The notes below the pieces were generated by a model. The model was given only the letters and a program-made list of their open reading frames with translations, searched no databases and was not told the DNA's origin. Made by a program: the position numbers and the translations under genes. Source: Desmodesmus armatus (taxonomy: Eukaryota > Chlorophyta > Chlorophyceae > Sphaeropleales > Scenedesmaceae). Taken from it: a DNA stretch of 64,000 bases. Of this stretch, positions 12,169-23,652 are shown in pieces. Numbering within the stretch: the first letter of the stretch is position 1; each line of letters begins with the position of its first letter. The DNA lies in contig VIIQ02000581.1 of assembly GCA_007449985.2 (NCBI GenBank), positions 992,001 through 1,056,000 on the forward strand. The letters run 5' to 3'.

Positions 12169-15100
12169 ATGTCCACCATCAGCCTCAGGTCTTCTGCTGT
12201 GAGCAGGACCTCCGTCAGGAGCTCTGCCTCCCGTACAGTGCCTCGCGTGTCTGCTGTGCCTCGCACATGGCAGAAGCAGCAGACGCAGCTGCCAGGCCGC
12301 AGCAGCTTGAGGCTGTTCTCTTCAGACACAGGTACACCGGTGCATTGCATTCAATGCACCTCCGTTGTGAAAGGCCTGGAGCCAGGGTCATGCTTGTGCA
12401 TGCATAATGCATTGCCTCCTCCAGCAGATCAAGTGTCTTTGCCGTTGTGCATCGTATATCAAGCTTTGTTGTTTGATAACCTTGCACTTGCAGTTCATTT
12501 TGGCAGCATCACTGTAGATCTTGGTGTAGGTCCACTCGCACACTGTGCCTTGCATGCAAAGTCACTCTGGATGATGCAAGCTTATGCTGCTGCACTGCTG
12601 CCCTGCTGTGCTGTCCTGCATGTAGGTGCTGAGAACGACGACAAGCTGGTTGGTGAGCACGGGGAGATCTTGCAAGGCCACCAGGTACGCCTCATCTGGT
12701 ACCAATGCACGCATTTGAATCAGAAGCAGGTGACCTGCTGTACAGCACATGTGCTATTGCACGATGCCCATCTGCATGCATGCATCCAAACTCCTCAACA
12801 ACTCCGCACCCCACTTGGTGTGTCAGAGTGGTTGGCAAGGGGTGGGCTGGCACACCCCCCCCAAAGCCACCTAGACTAGCAGTGTGATGACTCATCAGTC
12901 ATCAGTCATCAGTCATTAGTCAGCACTGCCAGTGGCTGCTGGCAGCAGTGCCATCATCCTGATTCATGCATTCATTGGTTGAGTGTGTCCGGCTTGGTAG
13001 CTTTGCCCACCATCCCCCCCCCACCGTGTTCCAGGCGTCTGTACTGACGAGCAAGTCACGCCTGCCAGGAACGGTTGTCGCTGTTCTTGACCGCACGAGC
13101 CCATTTGCATGTGCATTCAGTATCCTGGGCCACTGCAGGCCGAGCCTGAATCCGAGCCTGAATCGTAACTGCAAATGTTGGAACCATGGAGCAAGGGCCG
13201 GTGGCATTAAACTGAGCCCACTGTGTGTGCCTATGCATGTCACAGGAGAAGAAGACGATGGGTGGTGCGGGCATGGGCTCTGAGGAGAAGCGGGCTGACA
13301 TGCCTGCACAGGGGTGAGTGTGCCACACTCAGTTCCGGGAATTTCAACTGCGGCATTTGCTGCCACAGCATATAGCACTGCTCTTTTGGACTGTGATTGG
13401 CACACAGTCACCATTTGGCGCATGGCTTGTTGCGTTTCGTCACCACGTGATATGCATAATGGGGAAGAAAATGTTACACGCAGACACATTCGCCACACAT
13501 CAATGGCATTGCCTGCCAGGGTTGAACCGGTTGAAACACTAAGGTGGGGAAAAACCCCGATCCCCGTCAGTGGTTTGCACCACCTACACCAGATAGTAGC
13601 CTGATTCAAAGCAAGACAGCAAAGGAGACTTCATTGACATCCTGAGGCAACACGACAACCTTGTGCAGAAGTGGGAAGCAAACAGCTAGGATCCAGCGGG
13701 CAGCAGCACCAAGAAATACCCCTTGTCAGATCAGATACCCAACGTCAGCCCAAGAAGGCGCGCCCGGCGCACTTTCATCTTGTACAGAGTGTATGCCAAC
13801 GCAGACTGCTCTCCATGTTGAAACACTGATCGCACACATTCAGGGTCGTCCAGTACCACAGCATCAGACAGGGGGAAGGCTGGGCAAGCGGCGCGCAAAT
13901 CATCGTAAACAGGGCACTCCAACAGGAAGTGCTTCAAGTCTTCCACATTACGACTAGTTCCTGTCCTTGCCAGTACAGCTTGGCGGTGGGCCAAGGTAGC
14001 ATCCTCTCCACAACACAATCGACACAGGCGGTCAGCACGGGGCACAGAGATCCTTCGCTTACGGCCCTGTTCTATTTCAAGGTGGGCTGAACCAATACGC
14101 AACTGGGCAAGGTTACGCGCTACATCAAAGGGCAGGCACAACTTGATATGCGGAGGTGCATCGCCCCTTGAGAAGGGATTGAAGCCAGGATCTAGCGGGT
14201 AGACCCATGCATGATGTGTAAGCTTGTGAATGCCGATAGAAGGGGCGGAGCGTGGGTCACCTTGGGTGAGACCTCGCCACCGGGCCCTGAATAGGGCAGC
14301 CAGCGCGGCCTGCACTGCAGACTCCTCCCACCTCTGTTGCATCACCCAGTCAAGCGACTGCTGCCGCCAATCACCAGCAAGCAACTGCAACGAGCACATA
14401 GTTTGCAGGAAACAAGAGGACCAACACTCCCGACAACCTGCAAGTGCAAGCGCGACATCCTCACGCCACACACACCCCGCCAGGGATCTCTGCTGATCGT
14501 CACGAACATCAGACAACTTTGTCCACCATCGCGCAGCCAGCACCACCCAGTGATACATAATGGGTCGACGATGCATGTCCCTGTACACGACATCAGTGGC
14601 AATGCCTTTGATAGACCCAGTCGTGATGCGCAAGTACTTTGTTTCTGGCATGCCCTCCTTTTGTGGCCCACAACGGTTGTGTCCCTGCCCTGGGCATTGC
14701 GACAGCCCCGAACAACAGAACACCACAGCTGTGTTACAGCTGTCCACATGCATCAATCTCTTGTATACCGTCAGGTTGACCTGCTGTTCTGCTGTGCTGC
14801 AGGGGTGCTCCCGAGGGCGACATGGCTGCTGCTGGGCAGGAGACACAGCTGACCGGACAGCCCACAGGGTAGGTGGTGCGCTGGGACACTGGGTGCAGCA
14901 CCACCGGCACTTGGCTTACTGAACCCAGTGACTGGGTGGGGAACACAGCTCGCCATCTGGCGCATGGCTTGTTGGCCTGGTGTCGCCACGTGGTATGCAC
15001 ATTGCCACCATTGATTTGACATCAGAGTACTCTTGTGCTGGTATCCACTCTTGTGTGCATTGTATCCCCGCTGTCCACACTGCCATAAACAAAAACACCT

Positions 15101-16682
15101 CAGCTGCTAGTTGTGCACATGCCTCAAAACCTAACTCCATGTCATGACCCTCACCTTCAGGAGCACCCCTGCAGCACAACAAAATTCACGGTGAAGTTCA
15201 ACCGTTTAGGTGCCTTGGAGAAAGAAAGGTTGATCTTCACCGTGACGTTTGTTGTGCTGCAGGGGTGCTCCTGAGGGTGAGGGTCATGACTTTGAGGCTG
15301 CTGGGCTCCGTCTCAAGGAGGAACAGCAGGCCGGGTAAGTGGATAATGCTCCAGTTGAGATTGTTTTGCATAGTGCACTGCACTTCATTGTATCTATTTT
15401 TCCACAGAGTAAGTGGTGCGCTGGCACAAGGCGCGGGTGCAGCACCACTAGAGTCCGACTGGCTACAAAACTGTTTTATAGCTGGCAGCTGAATGATTAC
15501 CCTGGCCCAGGTTCAGCTGAGTGTGCTGGTGCGTGCATTCGTCCACTTGGCAAGCTGGCCTCTTTCTGGCTGCTGCAGATTGCCAGTTTACTCTGTGAGC
15601 GGTCCTGTGACGTGGCATACAATAATATAATGATGATTGCTGGTGGTTGCTTATGATTGCTGATGGTTGCTGCCTGTAGGTCCCAGCCAGAGTCTGGTGA
15701 CAAGCTGCCTGATGCTGCTGACAAGGTGAGTGTAGGGTTTGGGGTTTAGGGGTGTAGGGTTGCCATGAGCCAGCACAGGCCCTGACGGTGGGTCACTGGT
15801 AGCAGAACTAGTACAGAGCTACTAGCGATGAGTCGTTGGTTGACCACGCCAAATGTGGCTGCTTGTGGCAGATTGTAATGAACCGTTCATGGGTGGCCAG
15901 TGGCTCATTCGGAACTGTCTGGTGCAGCACGTAAAGAGTGTGCCAGACCCTGGAGAGCCTTGCTGTGGGCGTTTTACCATGAGCCAAACCGTTCTGCAGT
16001 GCCAGGTCATGAATATGCCTGATATGTATCCTTGGTCTCCGGCTTGTGATCACTTCCCAGGCCCGCATGCCTCTGCTAAGCATGCAGGCTGCAGCCATAT
16101 GGCTCGCCCACCGTGCCTCAAAGGTCTCTTTTTGAAACGGCGCTGCGCTGCCGTTGCCGCTGTCTGTCCTGCAGGATGCCAGCCAGGTGGCTTCACAGGA
16201 GGCTAGCCAGCAGGAGGACCGTACACCCATGCAGGGTGAGTCATCACATGTTGTTGTACAACAGCAACTCTCTGACGTTGGTCAGCACGGCACATGATGT
16301 GGCAGCGCATCATCTTTGCAGGGGCAAGGTTTGATCAGTGTGTGCATGTCGCTAGGCTGGCCGCCAGCATGGCATCTTGATGCCGTCTCTGACAGTATTG
16401 CCTACAGTTGGAATAAGCAGCAGCCAATGCCCTATGCATGTTGCATAGCAGCGAGTGCACTCGCACTGGCATGTGCCAGATTGAGGCATTGTACGAGCCC
16501 CCCCCCCCCCCCCCGCGGCTGTGTGCGCAAAGCAGTGCTGCTTTTCAAATTGACCACTGTACTGTGTGCTGTTGTGCCTGTGCTGCAGACTGAACAAGAC
16601 CTTGAAGGGGGACATCAGTTTCCCAGCTGGGTTGTCAACGGACATACTGCTGGCGCATGCCATAGCAGAGCGTGTTTGCTAG
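12169..16682 (+). CDS. Organelle-targeted hydrophilic protein, unrecognised
   Basis: Nine exons with matching phases: 12169-12331, 12626-12684, 13246-13313, 14803-14868, 15263-15334, 15680-15725, 16175-16235, a 7-nt microexon 16322-16328 and 16589-16682; 211 residues. The N-terminus (MSTISLRSSAVSRTSVRSSA) is Ser/Arg-rich and acid-free, typical of a plastid or mitochondrial targeting peptide. The rest is short, hydrophilic, low-complexity segments rich in Gly, Glu, Gln, Ala and Asp, such as EKRADMPAQG and QPESGDKLPDAADK. Exons 4 and 5 both begin GGTGCTCC-GAGGG (GAPEG) after the same CTGCAG acceptor, so they are duplicates. The C-terminal exon (KTLKGDISFPAGLSTDILLA) is less polar. Composition resembles LEA-like stress proteins, but no LEA motif was identified. 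The microexon is the weakest part; without it the frame closes right after exon 7. A 5'-truncated LINE sits antisense in intron 3. Confidence 0.55.
13731..14660 (-). mobile_element. 5'-truncated LINE (non-LTR retrotransposon) remnant
   Basis: Minus-strand open frame whose last third has the C-terminal zinc-finger layout of LINE ORF2 proteins: CRLCC, about 25 residues, then HFLLECPVYDDLR, that is C-x2-C...H-x4-C. Upstream of it are W/R-rich segments (TKLSDVRDD, ALFRARWRGLTQG) like the region after the reverse transcriptase. No reverse-transcriptase catalytic YXDD block is present, so the copy is 5' truncated. It lies antisense in an intron of the organelle-targeted gene. A frame of about 310 codons without a stop suggests a fairly young insertion. 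Exact ends and target-site duplication were not resolved. Confidence 0.7.
15141..15290. repeat. Exon-containing inverted repeat (about 64-bp arms)
   Basis: Left arm about 15141-15203 and right arm about 15227-15290 are near-perfect reverse complements, with a loop of about 23 nt. The right arm includes the CTGCAG acceptor and the first part of exon 15263-15334. The left arm is an inverted copy that still reads GAPEGEGHD on the minus strand. Beyond the arms the similarity resumes (TTTGAGGC) after a 12-bp insertion in the left copy. Confidence 0.85.
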
Positions 16683-17363
16683 ATGACAGTCAGGGCCTGA
16701 GTGCACCTGTTGATTGTTTGATGGTAGAAAGCAGCTACATGCAGTGCCCCTGCAGGATAGGTGTGAGTGAGTTGAGTTGTGGGTTGTTGTCCGGGTGCCT
16801 GCATTGAGGTTTGTTGCAGTGTTGTGTAACAGCCAAACCTAGAGGACTGTCTGCTGCCAGCAAGTTGCACACATGCTGTGCTGTGCTTTGCCACAGCATG
16901 TGTCAGAACCACATCAGAACAGCTGTCTGCGCAACCAGGCACAAGTTCACAGCTTGCGTCATCCATCAAGAGAGGAAGGTTCGAATAAAGCCATAGCATG
17001 TTGAGTGAGCAAGTATGCAAGTGGCATTGCTGACCCCCCGCCCCACCACACGAGTTGCGCTCTCCCAGACCATGTAATGATTGGCTGCACGGCAATATAC
17101 GTGAGCATAGAGATGATTTTTCAGCAGAAGCAGTCAAGCCCGTGCCTGGCATGATTGTAGAAACAGTGAATTGCACAACAGGCTGCAGGTTTTGTATGAT
17201 GTTACAACAGCCAAATTGGACTTTCAAGCAAAGCCCAGACATATTATGTTGCACCAAAGCCACGGATGTTGAAATCAAACTTATCGCGGCAGATATTTCC
17301 ATGACCAAACTTGTGCGTGTTGTCTGCTCTCTGTCGACAGTGATCTGACAGTGATCCACTTGC
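16683..17363. other. Intergenic, no gene recognised
   Basis: Between the stop at 16682 and the first TDP2 ATG. It should hold the 3' UTR of the former and the promoter and 5' UTR of the latter; nothing distinctive seen. Confidence 0.4.
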
Positions 17364-20300
17364 ATGCATGCTGCTTTTAACAGAGGGCTCTTGAGCAAAT
17401 CCCCTGGTGTCCTTAGGCACTCACATTGTTATACAAAGCTTTGTTATCGCCAGTGTCGCCTTTCAAGCTCAGCCCAACAACCCACAAGGCCATTCCGTGT
17501 ACAAGTGCTGTCTGCGGCCCCCAGCACTTCTAGCATCATGGCTCAACAGGCCATCGACCTAACAGCAACAGACTCCGATGATGAAAGCCCCACAGCAGCA
17601 GCAGCACGTGAAGCAGCCCAGCGGCAGAGCATCATGGAGTTTGCTAGAGCCAAGCGTGCCCGCACAGGTCCAGGACCAGCTGATGTCCAGGCAGTCAGTG
17701 CAGCAGCAGCTGGATCCTCAGGGCCAAGCAGACAAGATCCAAAACAGGACGAGATACGGAACAACAAACAGCAGCCAGCACAAGGCCAGGCAGCCGCAGC
17801 CACTGGCAACAGCACTGCTTTCGGCAATGATGACCTCAAAGCACTTCATGAGGCGCGCATGCAGAGGATGCAGGCGCAGCAGGCAGCAGCAGGCAAGGGC
17901 AGCAGCCCTGACAAAAGCAAAAGCAGCAGCAGTGAGCGTCAGGGAGCAGCAGCAGGTGGAGCAGCAGCAGCGGCAGCAGCAGGAGCGGGCACCAGCAGGG
18001 GTGTTGCTCCTGACTGGTTTGCAGGTCAGTCAGGAGGCAGCGGTAGCAGCAGTCAGCAGGTGTCCTTACTGACTTACAATGTATGGTGAGTGAAAGCTTG
18101 ACAGCTTGATGGCTTGGTGTATGTGGTATGCTGCTCAGCACAGCACAGCACTGCCAGCATGATGGAGGAGTAGGAAGATAGTGCCATGTGCGAGCGTGAT
18201 GGCAGGACGGACCTCAAACACACTGCCAGTGCCGCTGGCGGCCAGCTTGCCTCCTCACCAGTGTGCCCGCGCAGCAACAAACATCACAGCTATATTTATC
18301 ACCAGCCGTCCTGCTTCATATCTTGCATGATGCGCAGGTGTACAGTGCAGTTGTGCTGTTGTGCTGCTGCTTCTATAAATTATAGAAGCCATCCTGCTGC
18401 ATATCTTGCATAATGCGCAACTGTACAGTGCAATTGTGCTGCGGTGCTGCTGCTTCTATAAAATATAAAAGGAGCAGCACAGCAGCACAACTGCCCTGTA
18501 CACCTGCGCATCATGCAAGATACAAAGCAGGACGGCTTATGATGGATATAGCTGTGATGCTATAGACTATAATGCATGGCAACCTCCTCATCAAGTTGCT
18601 GTGCTGGGGTATGCTGTGTGGTGCAGGTTCCGCGAGGATGTCGCGCTGCGCCAGCGTATGCAGGGCATAGCGGACATCATCACCGCTGCTGGCTACCCCA
18701 CCTTCCTGTGCCTTCAGGAGGTCACGCCCCGCATCATGCAGCTGTTCTCCAGCATGCCTTGGTAAGATTTTCCTTTTCTTTTGCTCTTGCTGACAGCACC
18801 CGCACCATGATTGTGCGCCATGGTAGTGTCCTGCTCCTCTCATTGGTTACAGACAGCCAGTGGTTGTTGAGCAGTTATTTACAGCTGTGCGCGCATCATG
18901 TTTTGCTTTGAGGGACAGACTCACCCCGAAAACATATGCTCCAGCAAGTCTGCTCACACTCACTTGCCCTGTATTGACTGCATACTCACCCTGCCTGTGC
19001 ATATGCAGGTGGCAGAAGTATGCCTGCAGCCCTGCACCCAACGACGCCCCTTACTTCACATTGTTGCTGGTGAACAAGGCTGCTGCACCCTCAGTGTCGA
19101 GCAGTAGCTTTGAAGAGGTGCACTTTGACAACTCACAGATGGGTGAGTGCCTTGACTGTTGCCGACAGTATGCCAGGCTTGTCATTGTTGGTGCAGCACT
19201 TGTATATGAAAGTGTCAGCGTGTTAGTTCGCTCGATGAGCCTCATCAAGAAGTTCTGCCAGTTGCTTCCCTTCTGCATCAGCCAGCTGTGCGCAGCCCAA
19301 CTTTTGCTGTCAGTAACTAGCGTCTGACTGCTGCTCACTGCCCAACGTTCCTCCATAAGTTCGCCCCTCTCTTCAGCATGTCCTTACACAGCGCGGCGTG
19401 CTGTGCTGTGCTGCTGTTGTGCTGTGCTGTTGTTTTGCTGCCTGCAGGACGCAGTCTGAGGGTTGCCACTGTGACACTATGTGGGCGCAAAGTGCTGGTG
19501 GCCACCAGCCACTTGGAGAGCCCCATCCCCCCACAGCAGTGGTTCTCGCGGGTGTGTGTGTGGCCGCCATCACTTTCTAGCATGTTGTCCTTGCCACTGT
19601 GCACCTGACAAGACTTGCCCAGCATTGGCACATGCATCAATGCAGCATGTGCTGGGCTGGCTGCAGTACAACACAAGCGTGATGGTGTAGTGCATGCACA
19701 CTGGGGCGGTAAGGTTGCGCGAGTGTGATTATCCATCACTTTTATGGTCTCAGCGCACTTTATGTTTGCACATTGTATGCTCATGTGCTGCAGGAGCGAC
19801 AGCAGCAGATGGGGTTCTCCCTAGCCCAGCTGCAGAAGGCGCCCTACGGCAACCTGCTGTTTGCAGGTGGGGTCAGGCTGGGGTGGGGTCACCCAGATAA
19901 GGGTGTCAGTTTCGCTCCTTCACCTCGCTACACTCGGTTCAGTCGCACCGTCATCTGGCGTCATCTGTGTGGGGTCGCCTTGTACTGTGGCAATAAAGCA
20001 TGGCATACCACTGCGCTTCATCAGCACGGCAAGCAGGCTCACCATGGAGCAAGCCTTCTAGCCATGGGACAGCAGGCAGTATGGGAATGGCAGACCTGAC
20101 ATGTTGGTGCACCATGCCTCCACCTGCTGCCTGTCGCTTGGGGTCCAGCGTCGTCACATTGATTTCGTGCAGTCACTAGCAACTGCTGGTGGCACACCTG
20201 GAGCCTAGGTGTCTTCTTCTAAAGCCACACTTTACCAACGAGTGATATGGTGTTGCACTGGCAGACAAACTGGCCTCCAGGGGCTTTACGTGGCATCCGT

Positions 20301-21626
20301 CTGACCCAAAAGCTTGGACAACTGTCACTTGCGGCTGGGACAGATGATGTGTGTACACTGCTGCTTGTCGTGCCATTACCACAACCAAACTGAAGGCATG
20401 TTAGTGGGGGCACAGGCCGGCAGCCTGACGCCTGCCTTTGCTCGCAGGAGCTCATGACTCCCTTGCGCAGCGTCTTAGGGTCGCATGACCGAGTCATTCC
20501 ATGATGCACTATCTTTTCTGTTCACTGCCTGGGTGAACTGCAGGTGACATGAACTGGACGGACAGCAGGGACGGCAGCCCTCCCCTGCCCGCCGGCTGGT
20601 GTGATGCCTGGCAGCAGCTGCACCCTGGAGACCCTGGCTTCACGTATGATGCCAGGAGCAACCCCATGCTGCCCTACAAGAGCACCCCACCCCTCAGGCT
20701 GGACAGGTGCGGGGTGTTATTTGGGGGGGGGGGGGGGGCTGGTCTTGTCTGACGTGTCTTTTGCAGGCTTCCTCGTTTCAGGTGTACGTCTTTGGCTTAC
20801 CCAGTCCATCAAGTGTAGAGATTACCGCTTTGCGATGAAAGTATCTACTTGTACCCCCCCCCCCAAAACATGGGTTGCATCGAGCTGGCCTGCTGGCGCC
20901 TGTAGAGGGGGGTGGGGTGGGGTGGGGATGGAGCTGGGAAGCATGCAGGAGTGGCATAGGTGTGCAGGGTTGCAGCTGTGCTGTACCTAATATTGCTGCT
21001 CCAATGTGAAGCAGCGAGGCGCCTTGAAGTACTGTGTGGCGAGTCTGAAAGGGTAACAGGCCCTGGGTTTGGGGTGACACACTTTTGACTATCAGACCAA
21101 CACTGTTTTTCGTTGGTGCGTGACTGGACGCACACTCACGAACGTGTTTCTGACTGTCATGATGATTGTATCGTCTGTCATCAAGCTTAGTGTCTTACAC
21201 ACTCCCACATGCCTTCATATCCTGCTGCTCAGGTTAGCATGCCAATGCCAGCAGGGGAGGGGGGGGGACTGTTGGCGTCAAGCCTTGGTCGTGCCCAGTA
21301 GCTTCAGCAACAGGCTTCACAGCCAGCTTTGCTTTCATGTGCATTTGTGCCAATCAGCACCTGCACTGAGCAGCTAGAGCCCCCCCCCCATTCCCCCCCC
21401 CCCCCCCCCACCCTCCCGGCATGTGTCAACGGGTGTGTGGTTGTGTGCTGTATGCAGGGTTTTTGCTAGGCTGGCCGACTTCAAGTTGGGTTCAATCAGC
21501 ATAGTGGGCAAGCAGCAGCTTGGTGGGGCCACCTACCGGCACTCCTTCAAGAATGGGGGCAGCAAGGAGCTGCCAGTGCTGCCCAGTGACCACTTTGGCC
21601 TGCTGCTCAAGCTGGAACTGTTGTAA
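17364..21626 (+). CDS. TDP2: Tyrosyl-DNA phosphodiesterase 2
   Basis: Seven exons: 17364-18085, 18627-18761, 19009-19142, 19448-19551, 19794-19866, 20544-20706, 21458-21626; all phases match; 499 residues. TDP2 hydrolyses the 5'-tyrosyl bond left by trapped topoisomerase II, a nuclear DNA-repair step. The C-terminal half is an endonuclease/exonuclease/phosphatase domain with the expected TDP2 signatures in order: LLTYNVW (about 235-241), LQEVTP with the metal-binding Glu at about 272, SHLESP in exon 4, GDMNWTD (Asp 391, Asn 393) and SDHFGL (Asp 488, His 489). The N-terminal 230 residues are low-complexity Ala/Gln/Ser. An IDLTATDSDDE stretch at about 64 looks like a SUMO-interacting motif. The start could be ATG 17364 or ATG 17538, which lies just before this motif. 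The stop at 21626 overlaps the first of three TGTAA motifs. Intron 1 holds a foldback element. Confidence 0.92.
18282..18559. mobile_element. Foldback/MITE-like element in TDP2 intron 1
   Basis: A 278-bp unit whose ends are inverted repeats of about 95-100 bp: it starts CATCACAGCTATA and ends TATAGCTGTGATG. The left arm is partly repeated in direct orientation (about 18320-18395 and 18396-18470), each copy ending TTCTATAAA. No coding capacity. No obvious target-site duplication in the immediate flanks. Confidence 0.85.
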
Positions 21627-21646
21627 AGTTTGTAAAGCTGGTGTAA
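21622..21646 (+). terminator. Triple TGTAA poly(A)-type signal
   Basis: TGTAA occurs at 21622-21626 (overlapping the TDP2 stop), 21631-21635 and 21642-21646. TGTAA is the usual polyadenylation signal in chlorophycean algae. It normally lies further downstream of the stop, so these copies may be chance. Confidence 0.35.
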
Positions 21647-22304
21647 AGCTGGAACTGTTGTAGAGGGCCAGGGAGGGTCAGGACTCGTGACGCAGGAGCC
21701 AGTCGGGATTTTGAGTGTGTTTGCTAGCTTGCACCGCATGGGTGTGGATAGCTTTTTGATTTTGGTGTTGCAGACAGCAGCATGGGAGGGGTGAGTTTAT
21801 TGGCTTAGCTGAAGCTGCAGGACTGTGGCCACATGTGTACACCTGGCCTTCAAGGCTTGCATATGCCAAATTGGCTGCTGCACACTTCAAAAGCTGTTGT
21901 GAGTTGGTCAAATTCTGAGAAATTGATAAGATACCCAGCACCTCCAGGCCCAAGTCGACTCAAGCAAGACGCCCAGTCAGCAGCATGACATGTCATCGGC
22001 AGCATGTGATCACCATCCGAGAGGGACCATGGATCTCTGCAGAGAGCGACAGGTCAACTTGTCTCGAGCGTATATGAGACATTAAAAATGTCTTTGTGCG
22101 GTGCTTGAGCCTTGTCATGGGTTCCTCGCAGAGTCCTTGTCATCTTAACGTAGCAGTTATTCGGTACATACGCTGGGACCCTCACAAACTACTGAGTACA
22201 TATGCACGAAAGCATGATGCTTTATTGTGTCTGCTGATCTTGCAAAGGGCCCGCAGCACTTTCGCGCGCGGAACTCTTCCGACCGTTTCAGCACAAAAGC
22301 ACAG

Positions 22305-23401
22305 ATGGCCCGCACAGCCGTGTGCCTGGTTTTGATTGCCATGCTGGCTTTCGCGGTTGTGGCATCAGCAGGTGGGGGTCGCAAAGGGGCAGCGTTCGTG
22401 ACCATGTCAGAGAAGGGCAGCATTATATCCGTTCGATGCTGCCTGCCATGGTCTGCACAATTGAGTCTGTAGTTCAGTTCAATTGAATTTGCATGTCAGC
22501 ACACACTTTTATTTTGCGGAACACCTGCGATCCGTCCTGCATGCAGCTGAAGGTGACGGTACTTGCGGTGACCCGAGCCAACAACGAAAGGCATCTAGTG
22601 AATCCCGTTTCCTGACGCTGAACACCTAATGCATTGTGCAGCTTCGGACAGGCAGCTGCTCCAGACTACACCTGGCAGGGATGCTCGCTCGACAGTGGCA
22701 AACCAGGACGCGCAGGTGAGTTCGCTATGGTCGCATTGTACCATTGCTTACACCCAAGATATCAAGCAATGCAGCACAGCGGAGCGCAGGCACGCAGGTA
22801 GCTGATGCTGGTGATGGCACGTGCAGTGACCAGTCCGCCTAAGACTTGGCGGTGGATGTCTGTTAGGCATGCCATTATCGTCAAAGGCAAGCAGTGTTAT
22901 GCATCTAGCTGGATACGTGCCCAGGGTAAGCCTGTACACATCCAGCACTGCACCATAACTGACGATGCCACGTGTGCGTGTGTGCTCTGCTTGCAGAAAG
23001 TGATTCGCCAGGCTGTCAGGCAGAACAACCAGGGCCGCACCCAGCAAGTGACCCAGCAGGGCACACAGACGGCACAAACTGCCAGCCGCAGCTCAGGTAA
23101 CTGCTGTCTGTATGGCACGAGCGCACTACTGACGGTACCTTCAAGGGTGGATGCCGGTTTGGATTTGGCAACATGACAACATGGCCATCTCTAGGCGTGG
23201 CAGTCACTACTGCTGGCTCCCTGTGCTGCAGCGATACGGGTGTCTGCAACAACTGAGGCCCACCGCGTCTGGTGCCAACGTGCCTCTTGCTCTTGTTATC
23301 ACAAACATACGTACGCCCTGAGCGATGCTCGACAGTGTGCTGTATGCTCTGCTCCTGCTGGTGCAGGACCCATCCGCCCCCCCACGCCCACCCAGGGCTG
23401 A
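22305..23401 (+). CDS. Small secreted Gln-rich protein, unrecognised
   Basis: Four exons with matching phases: 22305-22371, 22642-22715, 22997-23096, 23367-23401; 91 residues. ATG 22305 opens a clear signal peptide (MARTAVCLVLIAMLAFAVV, then ASA). The mature part begins SDRQLLQTTPGRD; an RQLLQ or RRLLQ motif just after the signal is common in chlorophycean secreted proteins. It continues with a polar Gln/Thr/Arg-rich stretch (KVIRQAVRQNNQGRTQQV) and ends PIRPPTPTQG. It has no Cys after the signal peptide. No family was recognised; a cell-wall or extracellular role is only inferred from the signal peptide. It lies in the same orientation as TDP2, about 680 bp downstream. Confidence 0.6.
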
Positions 23402-23603
23402 CCTACATTCATGGAGTTGTTCCACAAGTTGAGTTGTTTCAACCAACCCAGTTTCCCCAAAATGATTGAGCGACAGAAGCACTGGGCACCCACAACATGT
23501 CTCTCTTGGAGTTGAAGCTGCCAGTCACTGACTCATGACCCGCCACCCTGCACAGCCTTTTGTTTGCTGAAGGCCTGGAGATGCTTATTGCAAGGGAGCA
23601 CTT

Positions 23604-23652
23604 TTTACAATTACAGTAATTGCCTCAGCAAAAAGCTGAGCAACCCACGAGG
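23604..23652 (+). repeat. Dispersed repeat with hairpin, copy 2
   Basis: Contains TTACAGTAATTG, CTCAGCAAAAAGCTGAG and CAACCCACGAGG in the same order as the minus-strand copy at 11412-11499, with one extra A in the loop. Confidence 0.65.

Noticed and set aside
12112..12879. 255-codon plus frame starting upstream of 12169 and reading through
   Set aside because: Only the first exon (to 12331) carries the targeting peptide; the rest is intron with GT-AG limits, and the later exon 12626-12684 is used in a different frame.
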